This document shows positions 25,842-35,727 of a stretch of DNA of 64,000 nt, piece after piece. Position 1 is the first letter of the stretch; each line of letters opens with the position of its first letter. The notes below the pieces were generated by a model, which ran no database searches, was not told the origin of the DNA, and saw nothing but the letters and a program-made list of their open reading frames with translations. The position numbers and the translations under genes are program-made. This stretch comes from Candidatus Dadabacteria bacterium (GTDB taxonomy: Bacteria > Desulfobacterota_D > UBA1144 > Nemesobacterales > Nemesobacteraceae), in NCBI GenBank assembly GCA_022822065.1, contig JAJECI010000010.1, forward strand, positions 1 to 64,000, written 5' to 3'.

Positions 25842-27569
25842 ATGCCTGCAGACTCAATCCTTAAACACGCCGTCGCATTCTGTCTTGTTTTATCCGTCGC
25901 ATTCACTTCCGCCCGCGCGGAGCCCGGTTATTCAAGTGAAAGTACGGCGGAATCCGCGTCTTCTCGAAACGGGATGGTTGTATCCGAGGAGCGGATCGCC
26001 ACCCTCGTCGGGCTCTCCGTGCTCAAGGAAGGCGGAAACGCCGTTGATGCGGCGGTCGCCGTCGGCTTCGCACTTGCGGTTACCCACCCGAAGGCCGGAA
26101 ACCTCGGGGGCGGCGGATTCATGCTGGTGCATCTGGGCAAAACGGGACAGACAGTCGCCATAGACTACAGGGAAAAAGCCCCGCTTGGGGCCACGCGCGA
26201 CATGTTCCTCGACGAAAACGGAGAGGTTGACATGGAACGGGCACGGCACAGCGTCTATTCCTGCGGGGTTCCGGGAACGGTCGCAGGGCTTTCGCTGGCC
26301 CTTGAAAAATACGGGACCATGCCGCTTGAAAAAGTTCTTGTGCCGGCGATAAAGCTTGCTGAGGAGGGGTTTGCGGTTACGCCGGAACTCAGGAAATCGC
26401 TTCTGGAAGCAAAAAGGCGCATGAAAAAATCAGGCGAGAGCATGGAGATTTTTTTCAAAAACAACGGGAAGCCGCCCCGGGAGGGAGAAACCCTCAGGCA
26501 GAAAAACCTCGCGTGGAGCCTAAAGGAGATAAGCAAAAACGGGCCCCGGGCATTTTACAGGGGGGCGATAGCGAAAAAAATCACGGCCTATATGAAAAAG
26601 GAAGGAGGCCTCATAACCGAACGGGACCTTGCATCTTACGAGGCTCTCATAAGAGAACCGGTGACCGGAACCTACAGGGGCTACAGCGTCCACTCGATGC
26701 CACCTCCAAGCTCGGGCGGGGTCCATCTTATCCAGATGCTCAACATTCTCGAGCGCTATCCGCTCTCGCGATACGGACATAATTCCGCCCGGTACGTCCA
26801 CATTCTCTCGGAGACCATGAAACTTGCCTACGCGGACAGATCAAAGCACCTGGGCGACCCGGATTTCTCCCCCGTTCCCGCAGAACATCTCATCTCAAAA
26901 CAGTACGCGAAGCGCCTGGCAAACCGCATCAATCCCCAAAAAGCGACTCCGAGCAGATACGTAAAGCCCGGCTCACCGGTCCCCGCCGGAGGCACTGACA
27001 CCACCCACTTCACCGTAGCCGACAGGTTCGGAAACGTGGTTTCAAACACATACACGCTTAATTTCCCCTACGGCTCGGGGCTCGCCGTGCCGGAAACGGG
27101 AATCCTGCTAAACAACGAAATGGATGATTTCTCGGCAAAACCCGGAACGCCGAATGCATACGGCCTAATCGGCGGCGAAAAAAACTCCATCGCTCCCGGC
27201 AAAAGAATGCTGAGCTCCATGACGCCGACCATAGTGTTTAACGACGAAAAGCTTTTTCTCGCAACGGGAAGCCAGGGGGGAAGCAGAATAATAACCTCCG
27301 TGCTTCAGGTGATCCTGAACGTGATCGACCATAAAATGAGCATAAGGGAGGCCACATCGGCCCCGAGGATACACCACCAGTGGCTCCCCGACACCCTGTA
27401 CGTGGAAAAAGAGGCGGGGAAAGACCTAGAGGACGGGTTGCGGAAAAAAGGATATGAAGTGAAAAAAACGGGCCCGATGGGGAGCACGCAGAGCGTGGCG
27501 AGGATCAACGGGGTTTTTCACGGAGCGACCGATCCCAGGCGCACGGGAGGGCTGGCGCAAGGGCAGTGA
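25842..27569 (+). CDS. ggt: Gamma-glutamyltransferase, exported
   Basis: Cleaves or transfers the gamma-glutamyl group of glutathione and related compounds, normally in the periplasm. The signal peptide ends near SARA (residue 26). The autoprocessing nucleophile is Thr387 in TDTTHFTVAD, giving large (27-386) and small (387-575) subunits. The substrate-binding SSMTPTIV and GGSRIITSV motifs follow. At 575 residues it is full length. It lies 20 nt after the sigma factor gene, so co-transcription is likely. No clear Shine-Dalgarno before the ATG. Confidence 0.95.
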   Translation: MPADSILKHAVAFCLVLSVAFTSARAEPGYSSESTAESASSRNGMVVSEERIATLVGLSVLKEGGNAVDAAVAVGFALAVTHPKAGNLGGGGFMLVHLGKTGQTVAIDYREKAPLGATRDMFLDENGEVDMERARHSVYSCGVPGTVAGLSLALEKYGTMPLEKVLVPAIKLAEEGFAVTPELRKSLLEAKRRMKKSGESMEIFFKNNGKPPREGETLRQKNLAWSLKEISKNGPRAFYRGAIAKKITAYMKKEGGLITERDLASYEALIREPVTGTYRGYSVHSMPPPSSGGVHLIQMLNILERYPLSRYGHNSARYVHILSETMKLAYADRSKHLGDPDFSPVPAEHLISKQYAKRLANRINPQKATPSRYVKPGSPVPAGGTDTTHFTVADRFGNVVSNTYTLNFPYGSGLAVPETGILLNNEMDDFSAKPGTPNAYGLIGGEKNSIAPGKRMLSSMTPTIVFNDEKLFLATGSQGGSRIITSVLQVILNVIDHKMSIREATSAPRIHHQWLPDTLYVEKEAGKDLEDGLRKKGYEVKKTGPMGSTQSVARINGVFHGATDPRRTGGLAQGQ

Positions 27570-27620
27570 TCCACACGCTACGCCCGTGAAAGCAAATCAT
27601 CTCGAATCCATCTTTCGCCG

Positions 27621-27650
27621 TTACATAGCGGGTCCTATGTATGGTAAAAT
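27621..27650 (+). promoter_or_regulatory. Possible promoter of the autotransporter esterase
   Basis: TTACAT (27621-27626), 18 nt, TAAAAT (27645-27650), ahead of the Shine-Dalgarno AGGAAG and the ATG at 27686. Confidence 0.3.
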
Positions 27651-27685
27651 TGCTTTTGAAAACAGAATTCCCAGGAAGATTTTCG

Positions 27686-29596
27686 ATGTTCCGATATATG
27701 CGCTTTTTCTTTGCTGTTACGATCCTGTTAGGGCTTGTCAGCGGTGCCCAGGCCCAAACTTTTAATTCCGTCGTCACATTCGGCGACAGTTTAAGCGACT
27801 CCGGAAATATCGCCGATTTCTATACGCCCGTCGCCCGGTCTTTAGGACTCCAAGTTCCGCCCGGCACCAGTTTCACTACGAACCCGGACCCGGTCTGGGC
27901 CGAAATCGTGGCCCAGACTTTCGGGACGCCGGGAACCAATTCCCTCGCCGGAGGAACAAACTATGCATGGGGCGGCGCCTGCGTAAACCCGTCCGGTCCG
28001 TGTGAAGAGAACTCGGTACCGATGCAGAGAACAGAACGCCAGATTGACGAACACCTCTCCGGAGGAAATGCCGACCCCGATACGCTCTACATGATCTGGG
28101 GCGGCGCAAACGATATAAGGGCCCTCACCGAGGAAAATCCGTCTGATCCACAAGGTGCCGTCGACGGCACCCTGGAGGCGGCAGGAGCGTATCTGGATCA
28201 GATCCGAACTCTTCAGGACGCCGGCGCGCGCTATGTAGTGGTGCTGAATTTGCCCGACCTCGGCGCAACCGTGGACGCCCGCCGCGACGGAGCCGCAAAC
28301 CCCGACGCTCCCGCCGAACTCTCCTCCCTGAGCCGCACCTACAACGAAGCGCTCGATACGGGTATCGGCTCTCTGGGACATGGAATCGTCCCCGTAAATA
28401 TCTTTGCCCTGATGGAAGAAATAATCGAAGACCCTGAAAGCTACGGGTTCACCGACACCGAGGGGACAGCCTGCGTCCCCGGTTCAAACCCCTTGCGCCC
28501 CAGCGGGGAACCGGAATCGATAGTCTGCGGTCCGATCGACTCCGGCTACTTATCGCCCCCCGACACCGATGAGAACTATCTTTTTGCGGACGGTTCCCAC
28601 CCAAGCGGGGCCGCTCATGCGGTAATTGGGAACACGGTAATCTCAACTCTCACTGCCCCGGTTCAGGTATCGCTTGGAGGCGAAGGGGGAGTGGAGGTCG
28701 CGAGGGCGCACCGTGACGCCGTATTTGCGGAGCAGATGCCGGATCTCGGGTTCGATCGTCCGGACGCGAAGTGGCTAAGCTACCTTAGGGGCCAGGCGGG
28801 CAGGCATGATCTCAAGGCCTCGTCCCATCTGGGAAAGACTCAGGCGGAAACGCGGGTGCTCACCCTGGGCGCCGACTACAGGGCCCTGGATGAACTTTAC
28901 CTGGGCGCGGCGCTGAGCCTTGGAAACCACAGTAACGACGTCTCGGGCGCAAGCATCGACAGCACCGTGGTGACCGGTTCGCTGCACGGAACTTTTATTT
29001 CTGACGTTTTTTACCTGGGCGGCGCCCTTAACCTGGGCAGAACGTCGATTGACATCGACCGCTCGATCCGCCTCGGAGCGGCTCTGCGCACGGAACATGG
29101 CTCAACAACATCCTATCAGTACGGAACCGATGTCGAACTCGGCTGGGTTCTGGGTACATCAGAGAAATACAGGTACAGCCTGTTTTTCGGGCTCGGGTGG
29201 CTCAATCAGAAAATCGACGGCTACAGTGAAAACGGCGCCTCTTCCACCTCGATGAACTTCTCGGACTTCGAACGCGACTCCATCATAGCGCGGGCGGGTT
29301 ACCAGTTCAAGGGAAACCTCCTGGGTCCGAGCGAAACGGTGTTCCCATACATCCGCATCGCTTATGAGAGGGAGCTCAACGACGATCCTGTTTCGGTCAC
29401 CGCGGGTTCAAACACCATGTCAGGACGCTTCACCCTCCCGGGCTTCAAGCCGCCGAATGAATGGGTAAACGCCGCCGTCGGTCTCACCGTCAATATCGGC
29501 AGCCGGACAAAAACTTTCGCCGGCTACTCCGGGCGCTTCGGCAACAATTCAAGACGCGACCACGAGTTAAACCTCGGGGTGCGCATGGCATTCTAA
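27686..29596 (+). CDS. GDSL-family autotransporter esterase
   Basis: A 636-residue autotransporter: signal peptide (1-23), SGNH/GDSL hydrolase passenger (about 26-325) and a C-terminal beta-barrel (about 360-636) ending in Phe. Catalytic Ser35 is in FGDSLSDSGN, the oxyanion Asn142 in GGAND, and the Asp302/His305 pair in ADGSHPSG. It resembles EstA/ApeE-type lipolytic autotransporters, which stay on the cell surface. The ATG at 27686 (MFRYMRFFFAV) has AGGAAG 7 nt upstream. The upstream ATG at 27641 would precede the signal peptide with 15 extra residues. Confidence 0.93.
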   Translation: MFRYMRFFFAVTILLGLVSGAQAQTFNSVVTFGDSLSDSGNIADFYTPVARSLGLQVPPGTSFTTNPDPVWAEIVAQTFGTPGTNSLAGGTNYAWGGACVNPSGPCEENSVPMQRTERQIDEHLSGGNADPDTLYMIWGGANDIRALTEENPSDPQGAVDGTLEAAGAYLDQIRTLQDAGARYVVVLNLPDLGATVDARRDGAANPDAPAELSSLSRTYNEALDTGIGSLGHGIVPVNIFALMEEIIEDPESYGFTDTEGTACVPGSNPLRPSGEPESIVCGPIDSGYLSPPDTDENYLFADGSHPSGAAHAVIGNTVISTLTAPVQVSLGGEGGVEVARAHRDAVFAEQMPDLGFDRPDAKWLSYLRGQAGRHDLKASSHLGKTQAETRVLTLGADYRALDELYLGAALSLGNHSNDVSGASIDSTVVTGSLHGTFISDVFYLGGALNLGRTSIDIDRSIRLGAALRTEHGSTTSYQYGTDVELGWVLGTSEKYRYSLFFGLGWLNQKIDGYSENGASSTSMNFSDFERDSIIARAGYQFKGNLLGPSETVFPYIRIAYERELNDDPVSVTAGSNTMSGRFTLPGFKPPNEWVNAAVGLTVNIGSRTKTFAGYSGRFGNNSRRDHELNLGVRMAF

Positions 29597-29643
29597 AAAC
29601 TAAGTCGCTAAACGGAAAAATAATTGGAAACGCTTCCCGCGCA

Positions 29644-30597
29644 CTACTGAGCTGAGATGTAGAGCATCCTGTCTATCGATTTTTTAGCCTTCTGCGCGAT
29701 GTCTTCGGGAACCTTGACCTCGTACACCTCTTCCCTGAGGGAATTGAGCACCTTCTCAACCGTTATCATCTTCATGTACTCGCAGACCGCGTCAGCCTTG
29801 GCGGGGTAGAATTTCTTCTCCGGGCTCTGCTTCCTCAGCGTGTGGAGAATTCCGGTTTCGGTAGCAACCACGAACTCGGGGGTTTCGGAATTCCGGGTGT
29901 AGTCAATCATCTTTCCCGTAGAGAAAAACTTTATCTCCTTTGCAAGCTCGTCGTCCCCGGCTGCGGAATGAAGAAAGGACGTGGTGCAACCGCACTCGGG
30001 GTGAACTATCATCTCCGCGTTGGGATAGGACTCTTTTATCCTTCTTATGTCCTTCGGCCGTATTCCCGCGTGCACGTGGCATTCCCCGGGCCAGATGTGA
30101 ATCTTTCTTCCCGTAACCTTGGAGACAAATGCTCCCAGGAACATGTCGGGCAGAAAAAGTATCTCTTTGTCCTTGGGAATGGATTCCACTATCTTGACCG
30201 CGTTTGAGGAGGTGACGCAGTAGTCGGTCTCTGACTTGACGGCGGCCGAGGTGTTCACATAGGAAACCACGAGGGCATCCGGGTGTTCGGATTTCCACTT
30301 CTTGAGCTGTTCCAGGTTTATGGTCTCGGCAAGGGAGCAGCCCGCCTCGGGATCGGGAATAAGCACCTTCTTGTCGGGGGAGATAATAGACGCGGTTTCG
30401 GCCATGAAGTGGACTCCGCAGAAGATGATGACTTCCGCGTCGGTTTCAGAAGCTTTCTGCGAGAGACCTAAGGAATCCCCCGTGTAGTCGGCAAGGTCCT
30501 GGATTTCGGGTATCTGGTAGTTATGGGCCAGAATTACCGCGTTTTTTTCCCTTCTAAGCCTGTCTATTTCTTCTGAAATATCATGTAAGCTGTCCAT
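29644..30597 (-). CDS. nadA: Quinolinate synthase A
   Basis: Condenses iminoaspartate with dihydroxyacetone phosphate to quinolinate for NAD synthesis, using a [4Fe-4S] cluster. The three cluster cysteines fit Cys87 (PEAGCSLAE), Cys172 (GECHVHAG) and Cys272 (VCEYMKM). The 317-residue length matches the compact three-Cys type. It is the last gene of the nadB-nadC-nadA run; the start codon has only a weak ribosome-binding site. Confidence 0.97.
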   Translation of the reverse strand: MDSLHDISEEIDRLRREKNAVILAHNYQIPEIQDLADYTGDSLGLSQKASETDAEVIIFCGVHFMAETASIISPDKKVLIPDPEAGCSLAETINLEQLKKWKSEHPDALVVSYVNTSAAVKSETDYCVTSSNAVKIVESIPKDKEILFLPDMFLGAFVSKVTGRKIHIWPGECHVHAGIRPKDIRRIKESYPNAEMIVHPECGCTTSFLHSAAGDDELAKEIKFFSTGKMIDYTRNSETPEFVVATETGILHTLRKQSPEKKFYPAKADAVCEYMKMITVEKVLNSLREEVYEVKVPEDIAQKAKKSIDRMLYISAQ

Positions 30598-30631
30598 CTC
30601 AACAGCCGGGCATCCGCTATACAGCCCGCAT

Positions 30632-31483
30632 TCATGATTCTAACACATCAAAAGAAATATCTAAACACGGAGCCGAGTGCGTAAGAGCTCCGACAGAGAT
30701 GAAATCGACTCCGCTCTGCGCCATCTCCCTAACGTTCTCAAGGGTAACTCCGCCGGACACCTCGACAAGCGCGCGGCGGTCTATCAAACGCACGGCCTCC
30801 CCGATTTCCCGGATGTCCATGTTGTCAAGCATTATGACATGAACGCCGCAGGAAACCGCCTCCTCTACCTGCTCCATGGTTTTGGTCTCGACCTCTATTG
30901 GGAAATCCTCTCCGGCGCTTCGCCTCGCCTTTTCTACTGCGGCCGCTATGCTCCCGGCGGCCTTTATGTGATTGTCCTTTATGAGCACTCCGTCATAAAG
31001 CCCGGCGCGGTGATTGTGTCCCCCGCCTGCGGCCACGGCGTATTTGCTGATCCATCTGAGTCCCGGAAGGGTTTTTCTTGTGTCCTTTATCTTCACTGCG
31101 GAACCGGATACGGCCTCGACGAAAAAAGAAGTGAGAGTCGAGATGCCGCTCATTTTCTGAAGTATGTTAAGAGCAGTCCGCTCCGCCGAAAGAATCGCCC
31201 TGCCCCTGCCCGTAACGCGGGCGATAGTGTCTCCGGGCGAAACCCTGTCCCCGTCACGGACAATCTCTTCCCACGCGCAATCCGGATCAAGCTTCCGGAA
31301 AACGGCGCCAGAAAGCCCTATTCCCGAAACCACGCCGGTCCCCTTCGCACGTATTTCTCCGGTTAAAACGGCATCTTCGGGAACTATGCTCCCGGTCGTA
31401 ACGTCTCCGCTTCCTAGGTCCTCCCGAAGAGCAAGTTCCAAAACGGCGTCAACTTCCTGCGGGTAATTTTCGTGCGTACTCAT
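30632..31483 (-). CDS. nadC: Nicotinate-nucleotide pyrophosphorylase (carboxylating)
   Basis: Converts quinolinate and PRPP to nicotinate mononucleotide. The 283 residues carry the expected EDLGSGDVTT, KDTRKTLPGLR, HNHRAGLYDGVLIKDNH, VEVETKT-like IEVETKTMEQ and SGGVTLENVREMA motifs. The ATG shares one base with the nadB stop and GGAG is 7 nt upstream, so translation is coupled. Confidence 0.97.
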   Translation of the reverse strand: MSTHENYPQEVDAVLELALREDLGSGDVTTGSIVPEDAVLTGEIRAKGTGVVSGIGLSGAVFRKLDPDCAWEEIVRDGDRVSPGDTIARVTGRGRAILSAERTALNILQKMSGISTLTSFFVEAVSGSAVKIKDTRKTLPGLRWISKYAVAAGGGHNHRAGLYDGVLIKDNHIKAAGSIAAAVEKARRSAGEDFPIEVETKTMEQVEEAVSCGVHVIMLDNMDIREIGEAVRLIDRRALVEVSGGVTLENVREMAQSGVDFISVGALTHSAPCLDISFDVLES

Positions 31484-33063
31484 CAGTCGGCTCCGTAAAC
31501 CTCAAGATCCTTCCTGAAAACCAGGTGTTTTTCATAATCCGAGTCCTCCTCCGGATAATCAGACCTCATGTGGGCCCCCCGCGACTCCTTCCTCAAAAGA
31601 GCTGCGCGCGCAACGAGCCGACACACATCGAGCATCGTCCCGAGCTTAAAGCCAAACCATCCGGGAACGCTCTCGGTTGCCGAGAAAATCTCCTCGAGCT
31701 TCGCGACGAACTGTTCCACGCTCTCCCGCTCTCTCACTATCCCGAGATGCGTGCTCATCCCTCCGATTATCGTGTCCCTGGCTTCGTTGAAAAACCCGGC
31801 ATCGGCTTCTCTGGTGTCGGCAAGCATAAAACCCCGGAAATCCCCGCTAACGTCCCCCGCACGTCGCCCGCTGGATGCGCTGTCAACACATCTTTTGGCA
31901 AACACCATGCACTCGAGAAGGGAATTGCTCGCGAGGCGGTTGGCACCGTGGACGCCAGTGTTTGAAACCTCTCCGCAGGCGTAAAGACCCTCTATGTTCG
32001 TCTCTCCCATGAGACTGGTCCTTACTCCGCCTATGGTGTAATGGGCGGCGGGAGCAACGGGGATGCGGTCTTCGGCAAGATCAAAACCCGAATCCCTGCA
32101 GAGCCTGTCTATGTTAGAGAACCTTTTCCTTACGAATCCGGGATCCATGTGGGAGAGATCAAGATACACATAGTCTTCTCCGCAGGACCTCATCTCACTG
32201 TGAATCGCCTTTGAGACCACGTCTCTCGGCGCAAGTTCAAGGAGAGGACTGTAGCGTTCCATGAACCTCGCGCCTCGGGCGTTAACAAGATAGGCTCCCT
32301 CCCCCCTTATCGCCTCGGTGAGAAGAAAGGCGTCGCCTTCTTTGCCGCTGAAGACAGTGGGGTGGAACTGCACGAACTCCATGTCGGAGATCTCGGCTCC
32401 CGCTCTCCAGGCAAGCGATATGCCCTCTCCCGAGGCCCCTTCCGGATTGGTGGTCCTCCTGTAAAGGGCGCTCGCGCCGCCGGTGGCGACTATGGTGCTG
32501 GGAGAAGAAATTCTCACGTAGCCTTCCCTTCCCTCGTCGTAACCCCAGACGCCGTAGCATCTTTCCCCGTCCGAGATTATGTCGGTAACGGTGACAAGCT
32601 CCAGAATGGTCACCGATTCGCTTGAACTTACAAAAGAGATGAGAAACTCGATCATCTCCTTTCCCGTCGAGTCTCCTCCCGCATGAAGAACTCTTCTTTT
32701 CGAGTGGCCGCCCTCGAGACCGAGCAGAAGACCGCTGTCGTCGGAATCGAACTTCATGCCGAGATTTATGAGGTCAGCGACCCTCTCCCTTCCCTCTTCG
32801 ACCAAGATCTGCACGGCGCGGGCATCGCAAAGCCCTCTTCCAGCGGCAATCGTGTCCTCCTGGTGAAAAACAGGCGAGTCCTCAGGGTCGACGGCAGCCG
32901 CGATTCCTCCCTGAGCCCAGTATGAATTGCTTTGCACGAGGGTCTGCTTGGTCACCACCACGCACCGGCCAAGAGAAGACGCGCACACCGCGGCGTAGAG
33001 GCCCGCAAGCCCCCCGCCCACAACAAGAAAATCGCACTCGACGTCAATAATTTCTGCGCTCAT
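31483..33063 (-). CDS. nadB: L-aspartate oxidase
   Basis: FAD enzyme oxidising aspartate to iminoaspartate, with oxygen or fumarate as acceptor, for NAD synthesis. The 526 residues have the N-terminal FAD loop VVGGGLAGLYAA, the active-site region with ARGARFMERYSP and APRDVV, and HYTIGGVRTSLMGETNIEGLYACGE, typical of NadB and its fumarate reductase relatives. It follows glnD by 21 nt. Confidence 0.97.
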   Translation of the reverse strand: MSAEIIDVECDFLVVGGGLAGLYAAVCASSLGRCVVVTKQTLVQSNSYWAQGGIAAAVDPEDSPVFHQEDTIAAGRGLCDARAVQILVEEGRERVADLINLGMKFDSDDSGLLLGLEGGHSKRRVLHAGGDSTGKEMIEFLISFVSSSESVTILELVTVTDIISDGERCYGVWGYDEGREGYVRISSPSTIVATGGASALYRRTTNPEGASGEGISLAWRAGAEISDMEFVQFHPTVFSGKEGDAFLLTEAIRGEGAYLVNARGARFMERYSPLLELAPRDVVSKAIHSEMRSCGEDYVYLDLSHMDPGFVRKRFSNIDRLCRDSGFDLAEDRIPVAPAAHYTIGGVRTSLMGETNIEGLYACGEVSNTGVHGANRLASNSLLECMVFAKRCVDSASSGRRAGDVSGDFRGFMLADTREADAGFFNEARDTIIGGMSTHLGIVRERESVEQFVAKLEEIFSATESVPGWFGFKLGTMLDVCRLVARAALLRKESRGAHMRSDYPEEDSDYEKHLVFRKDLEVYGAD

Positions 33064-33084
33064 AAAAACCGCCCGCCTTTTCCC

Positions 33085-35700
33085 CTAGCTCACCGCTGAT
33101 ATAAGAGAATTCTCTATCTCTTTGAGTTTCTTGGCGCCGCTTATCTTGCGCCCCCTCGAGTCACGCACGTAAAACGTATCGGCGACCTGGTCCGCCCTGG
33201 TCGAAATCTTGGCGTAATCAATCGAAAGATTCATCTCGGCAATTGTTTTCGTGATGCTGTAGAGAAGTCCCTCCCGGTCGTGGGCATAAACCTCTATTAC
33301 GGTCGCCTTATCCGAAGACTCATTGTCAAACACGATTTCCGGAGGATACTCGGGAACCTTTCTTCCGTAGGAGGAATAGTTTCTCTTTCTCCTCTCAACC
33401 AGCTCGTCAACCTCAACATCTCCATCAAGCACCTTCATGAGGTTTTTGTCAACCTTTTTCCACACCTCGCCATACTCCTCTTCGGTCAGGTAATCGGTCC
33501 TGTCCACATAGAAGATGTCAAACGCCTTCTTGTCGAGCGTGGTTACGATCCTTGCCCCAAGGATATTGAGTCCGTTCGCGCTCAGGATCCCGCAGAACAC
33601 GGAGAATATCCCTTTTTTGTCGGGAGCACAGACTGTAAACTCGTCGTATTCCTCGTAGCGGATTACCTCCGTTGCGAACTTTCCCTCAATGGAGTTCAGG
33701 AGCTTCACGTGGCGCAGGATGTTCTGTCTTGAAAACTGGCTGAAGTAGGAAACCGGCATTTTCTTCAATATTTTTCTCACTTTGCGCTCGGGAATCTCTC
33801 CGTCGGCGTCGGCCAATATGTCCGAGGTCATCTTCTGCATCCACTCCTCGTCGGTTTTACGCCGGTACGTGCCCGCCGACATCTGCCGAAGGGTCTTCAC
33901 GTAGAGCTCCTGGAGCAGCATTCCCGTCCAGTCTCTCCAGACTTCGGGACCGACCGATCTTATGTCCGCGAAAGTGAGCAGATAGAGAAGAGAGAGTGTT
34001 TCTTCGTCGGGAATGGACTTGGCCAGCCGCTTCAAAACGACCGGGTCGTCAAGATCCCTTCTCTGGGAGAAATGAACCATGGCCAAGTGATGTCTCACCA
34101 GAAATTCAAGCTGCTCCGCGTCGGAGGCACCAAGGCCCATCCTCTCGGCTATCTTCGGGATCATGGCAGCCCCTTTCTGCGCGTGGCTTCCCCCCCGGCC
34201 CTTCCCCATATCGTGAAAAAGGCAGGCCAGAAAAAGAACATGTCTTTTCACCAGGCTTTCGGTGACTTTGGTGAGAAAGGGAAACTTCTCCTCGTATTCG
34301 TAATTTATAAGCCTTTCGATTTCCCTGACCATGAATATGGAGTGTATGTCGACTGTATAGACGTGGTAGGAATCAAACTGCACCATGCAGACTATTTTCC
34401 CGAATTCCGGAATGAAGCGGCCCAGAAGGCGCAGCTCGTTCATCTTGAGCAGCATTTTCGAGACATCCTTTCCGAAACGCAGGAGCCTCAGGAATATCCT
34501 GTTGAACTCTGGGTCGTTTCGGACTTTTTCGTCTATGCGGGTTACATGCTCACCCATGAGAAGTTCAAGGTATTCGGTGAATTCGACCGAGTGGCGGTCG
34601 GCGTATTCAAACGCGCGCAGGAAATTGCAGAAGTCCTCGCTGAAAACGTTTCTGCTCGTCACGGAGAGATATTTGCCCTGTATGGTAAACCCGTGGTCAA
34701 GATGAACGGCCTTTTTGCCGAGTCTTCTCCGCGCATAGACCCTCGTGCATTTTTCCGTCAGCCTTCGGGACTGCTGCACCACCACCGCGGCGCGAAGGTA
34801 GTAGATCCTCATGAACTTCTCCACCGCGCGGAGATTTCCTTCCCTGTAACCGAAGGATTTAGCCACCTGTGTCTGAAGTTCGAAACTCAGGCTGTCCTCC
34901 CTTCTTTTTGTCTGGTAATGCAGCTGCGCGCGCACGAGCAGAAGGAAATTAAGACATTTGCGCATCACCCTGTATTCCTTCTCCGAGACGAACCCCCTCT
35001 GGAGCACTTCCTCGAAACTCTTGGCCTTGTAGTTTGCCTGCGCTATCCACATCGCTGTCTGGAACTCCCTGAGCCCTCCCCTTCCCTCCTTAACGTTAGG
35101 CTCGAGGATGTAAAGGGTTTTTCCGTACCTCTCTCCCCTTATGTCCCTTTCCTCTATCTTTCTCCTTATGAAATCGTGTGAAATTTTGGGGAGCACCTCG
35201 CCGTAAATTTCGTTTTCAAGTTCGTCGTAAAGAGCCCTGTCCCCGCATATGAACCTCGAGTCGAGAAGGGAGCTCAGGATGGTAACGTCGTTTTTGTCCA
35301 TCGAGAGTTCCCTGCACTCCTCAAGGCTTCTCGTGCAGTTTCCCACATCCATCTTAGTGTCCCAGAGAAGGTAAAGAAGCCGCTCCACTACCTCCTCGGC
35401 CAAGCCCTTCGAGCCTTTTTTGTGAAGAAAAAGAAGATCTATGTCGGAGTACGGGGAAAGCTCTTCCCTGCCGTAACCCCCGAGAGCCACTATGGAAACA
35501 CCTTTTAGTTCCGGGTAGCCGTACCGCGAAAGGGCCTGCCTGATGAAGTCGTCCACGACCGCGGTCCTCTCCCGGGCAAGCTCGTAGCCTATGAGGGCCT
35601 TGTTTTTCCTGCTCCTGGCGTAATGGCGCCTGCGTATATGCTCGTAGGAGTCCGTAAAGAAAGCCAGAAGTTCATTCTCAGTGGTCTCAAGTTTTTTCAC
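33085..35700 (-). CDS. glnD: Bifunctional uridylyltransferase/uridylyl-removing enzyme
   Basis: Senses glutamine and modifies PII proteins, setting nitrogen metabolism. The 871 residues include the nucleotidyltransferase motif GGYGREELSPYSDID (74-88, with metal ligands Asp86 and Asp88), an HD hydrolase domain with FHDMGKGRGGSH, and two C-terminal ACT domains. It starts with GTG. No PII or glutamine synthetase gene is in the window. A 12-bp palindrome lies just before the start. Confidence 0.96.
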   Translation of the reverse strand: MKKLETTENELLAFFTDSYEHIRRRHYARSRKNKALIGYELARERTAVVDDFIRQALSRYGYPELKGVSIVALGGYGREELSPYSDIDLLFLHKKGSKGLAEEVVERLLYLLWDTKMDVGNCTRSLEECRELSMDKNDVTILSSLLDSRFICGDRALYDELENEIYGEVLPKISHDFIRRKIEERDIRGERYGKTLYILEPNVKEGRGGLREFQTAMWIAQANYKAKSFEEVLQRGFVSEKEYRVMRKCLNFLLLVRAQLHYQTKRREDSLSFELQTQVAKSFGYREGNLRAVEKFMRIYYLRAAVVVQQSRRLTEKCTRVYARRRLGKKAVHLDHGFTIQGKYLSVTSRNVFSEDFCNFLRAFEYADRHSVEFTEYLELLMGEHVTRIDEKVRNDPEFNRIFLRLLRFGKDVSKMLLKMNELRLLGRFIPEFGKIVCMVQFDSYHVYTVDIHSIFMVREIERLINYEYEEKFPFLTKVTESLVKRHVLFLACLFHDMGKGRGGSHAQKGAAMIPKIAERMGLGASDAEQLEFLVRHHLAMVHFSQRRDLDDPVVLKRLAKSIPDEETLSLLYLLTFADIRSVGPEVWRDWTGMLLQELYVKTLRQMSAGTYRRKTDEEWMQKMTSDILADADGEIPERKVRKILKKMPVSYFSQFSRQNILRHVKLLNSIEGKFATEVIRYEEYDEFTVCAPDKKGIFSVFCGILSANGLNILGARIVTTLDKKAFDIFYVDRTDYLTEEEYGEVWKKVDKNLMKVLDGDVEVDELVERRKRNYSSYGRKVPEYPPEIVFDNESSDKATVIEVYAHDREGLLYSITKTIAEMNLSIDYAKISTRADQVADTFYVRDSRGRKISGAKKLKEIENSLISAVS

Positions 35701-35701
35701 T

Positions 35702-35713
35702 TTGGAATTCCAA
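35702..35713. repeat. 12-bp palindrome before glnD
   Basis: TTGGAATTCCAA is a perfect palindrome occupying the 27-nt gap between the methyltransferase stop and the glnD GTG. It could be an operator or an mRNA fold covering the ribosome-binding site, or chance. Confidence 0.4.
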
Positions 35714-35727
35714 GAAACAAATATCCG

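Noticed and set aside
34072-35181. 369-codon open frame on the plus strand
   Set aside because: Antisense to the middle of glnD; composition is that of a shadow frame.
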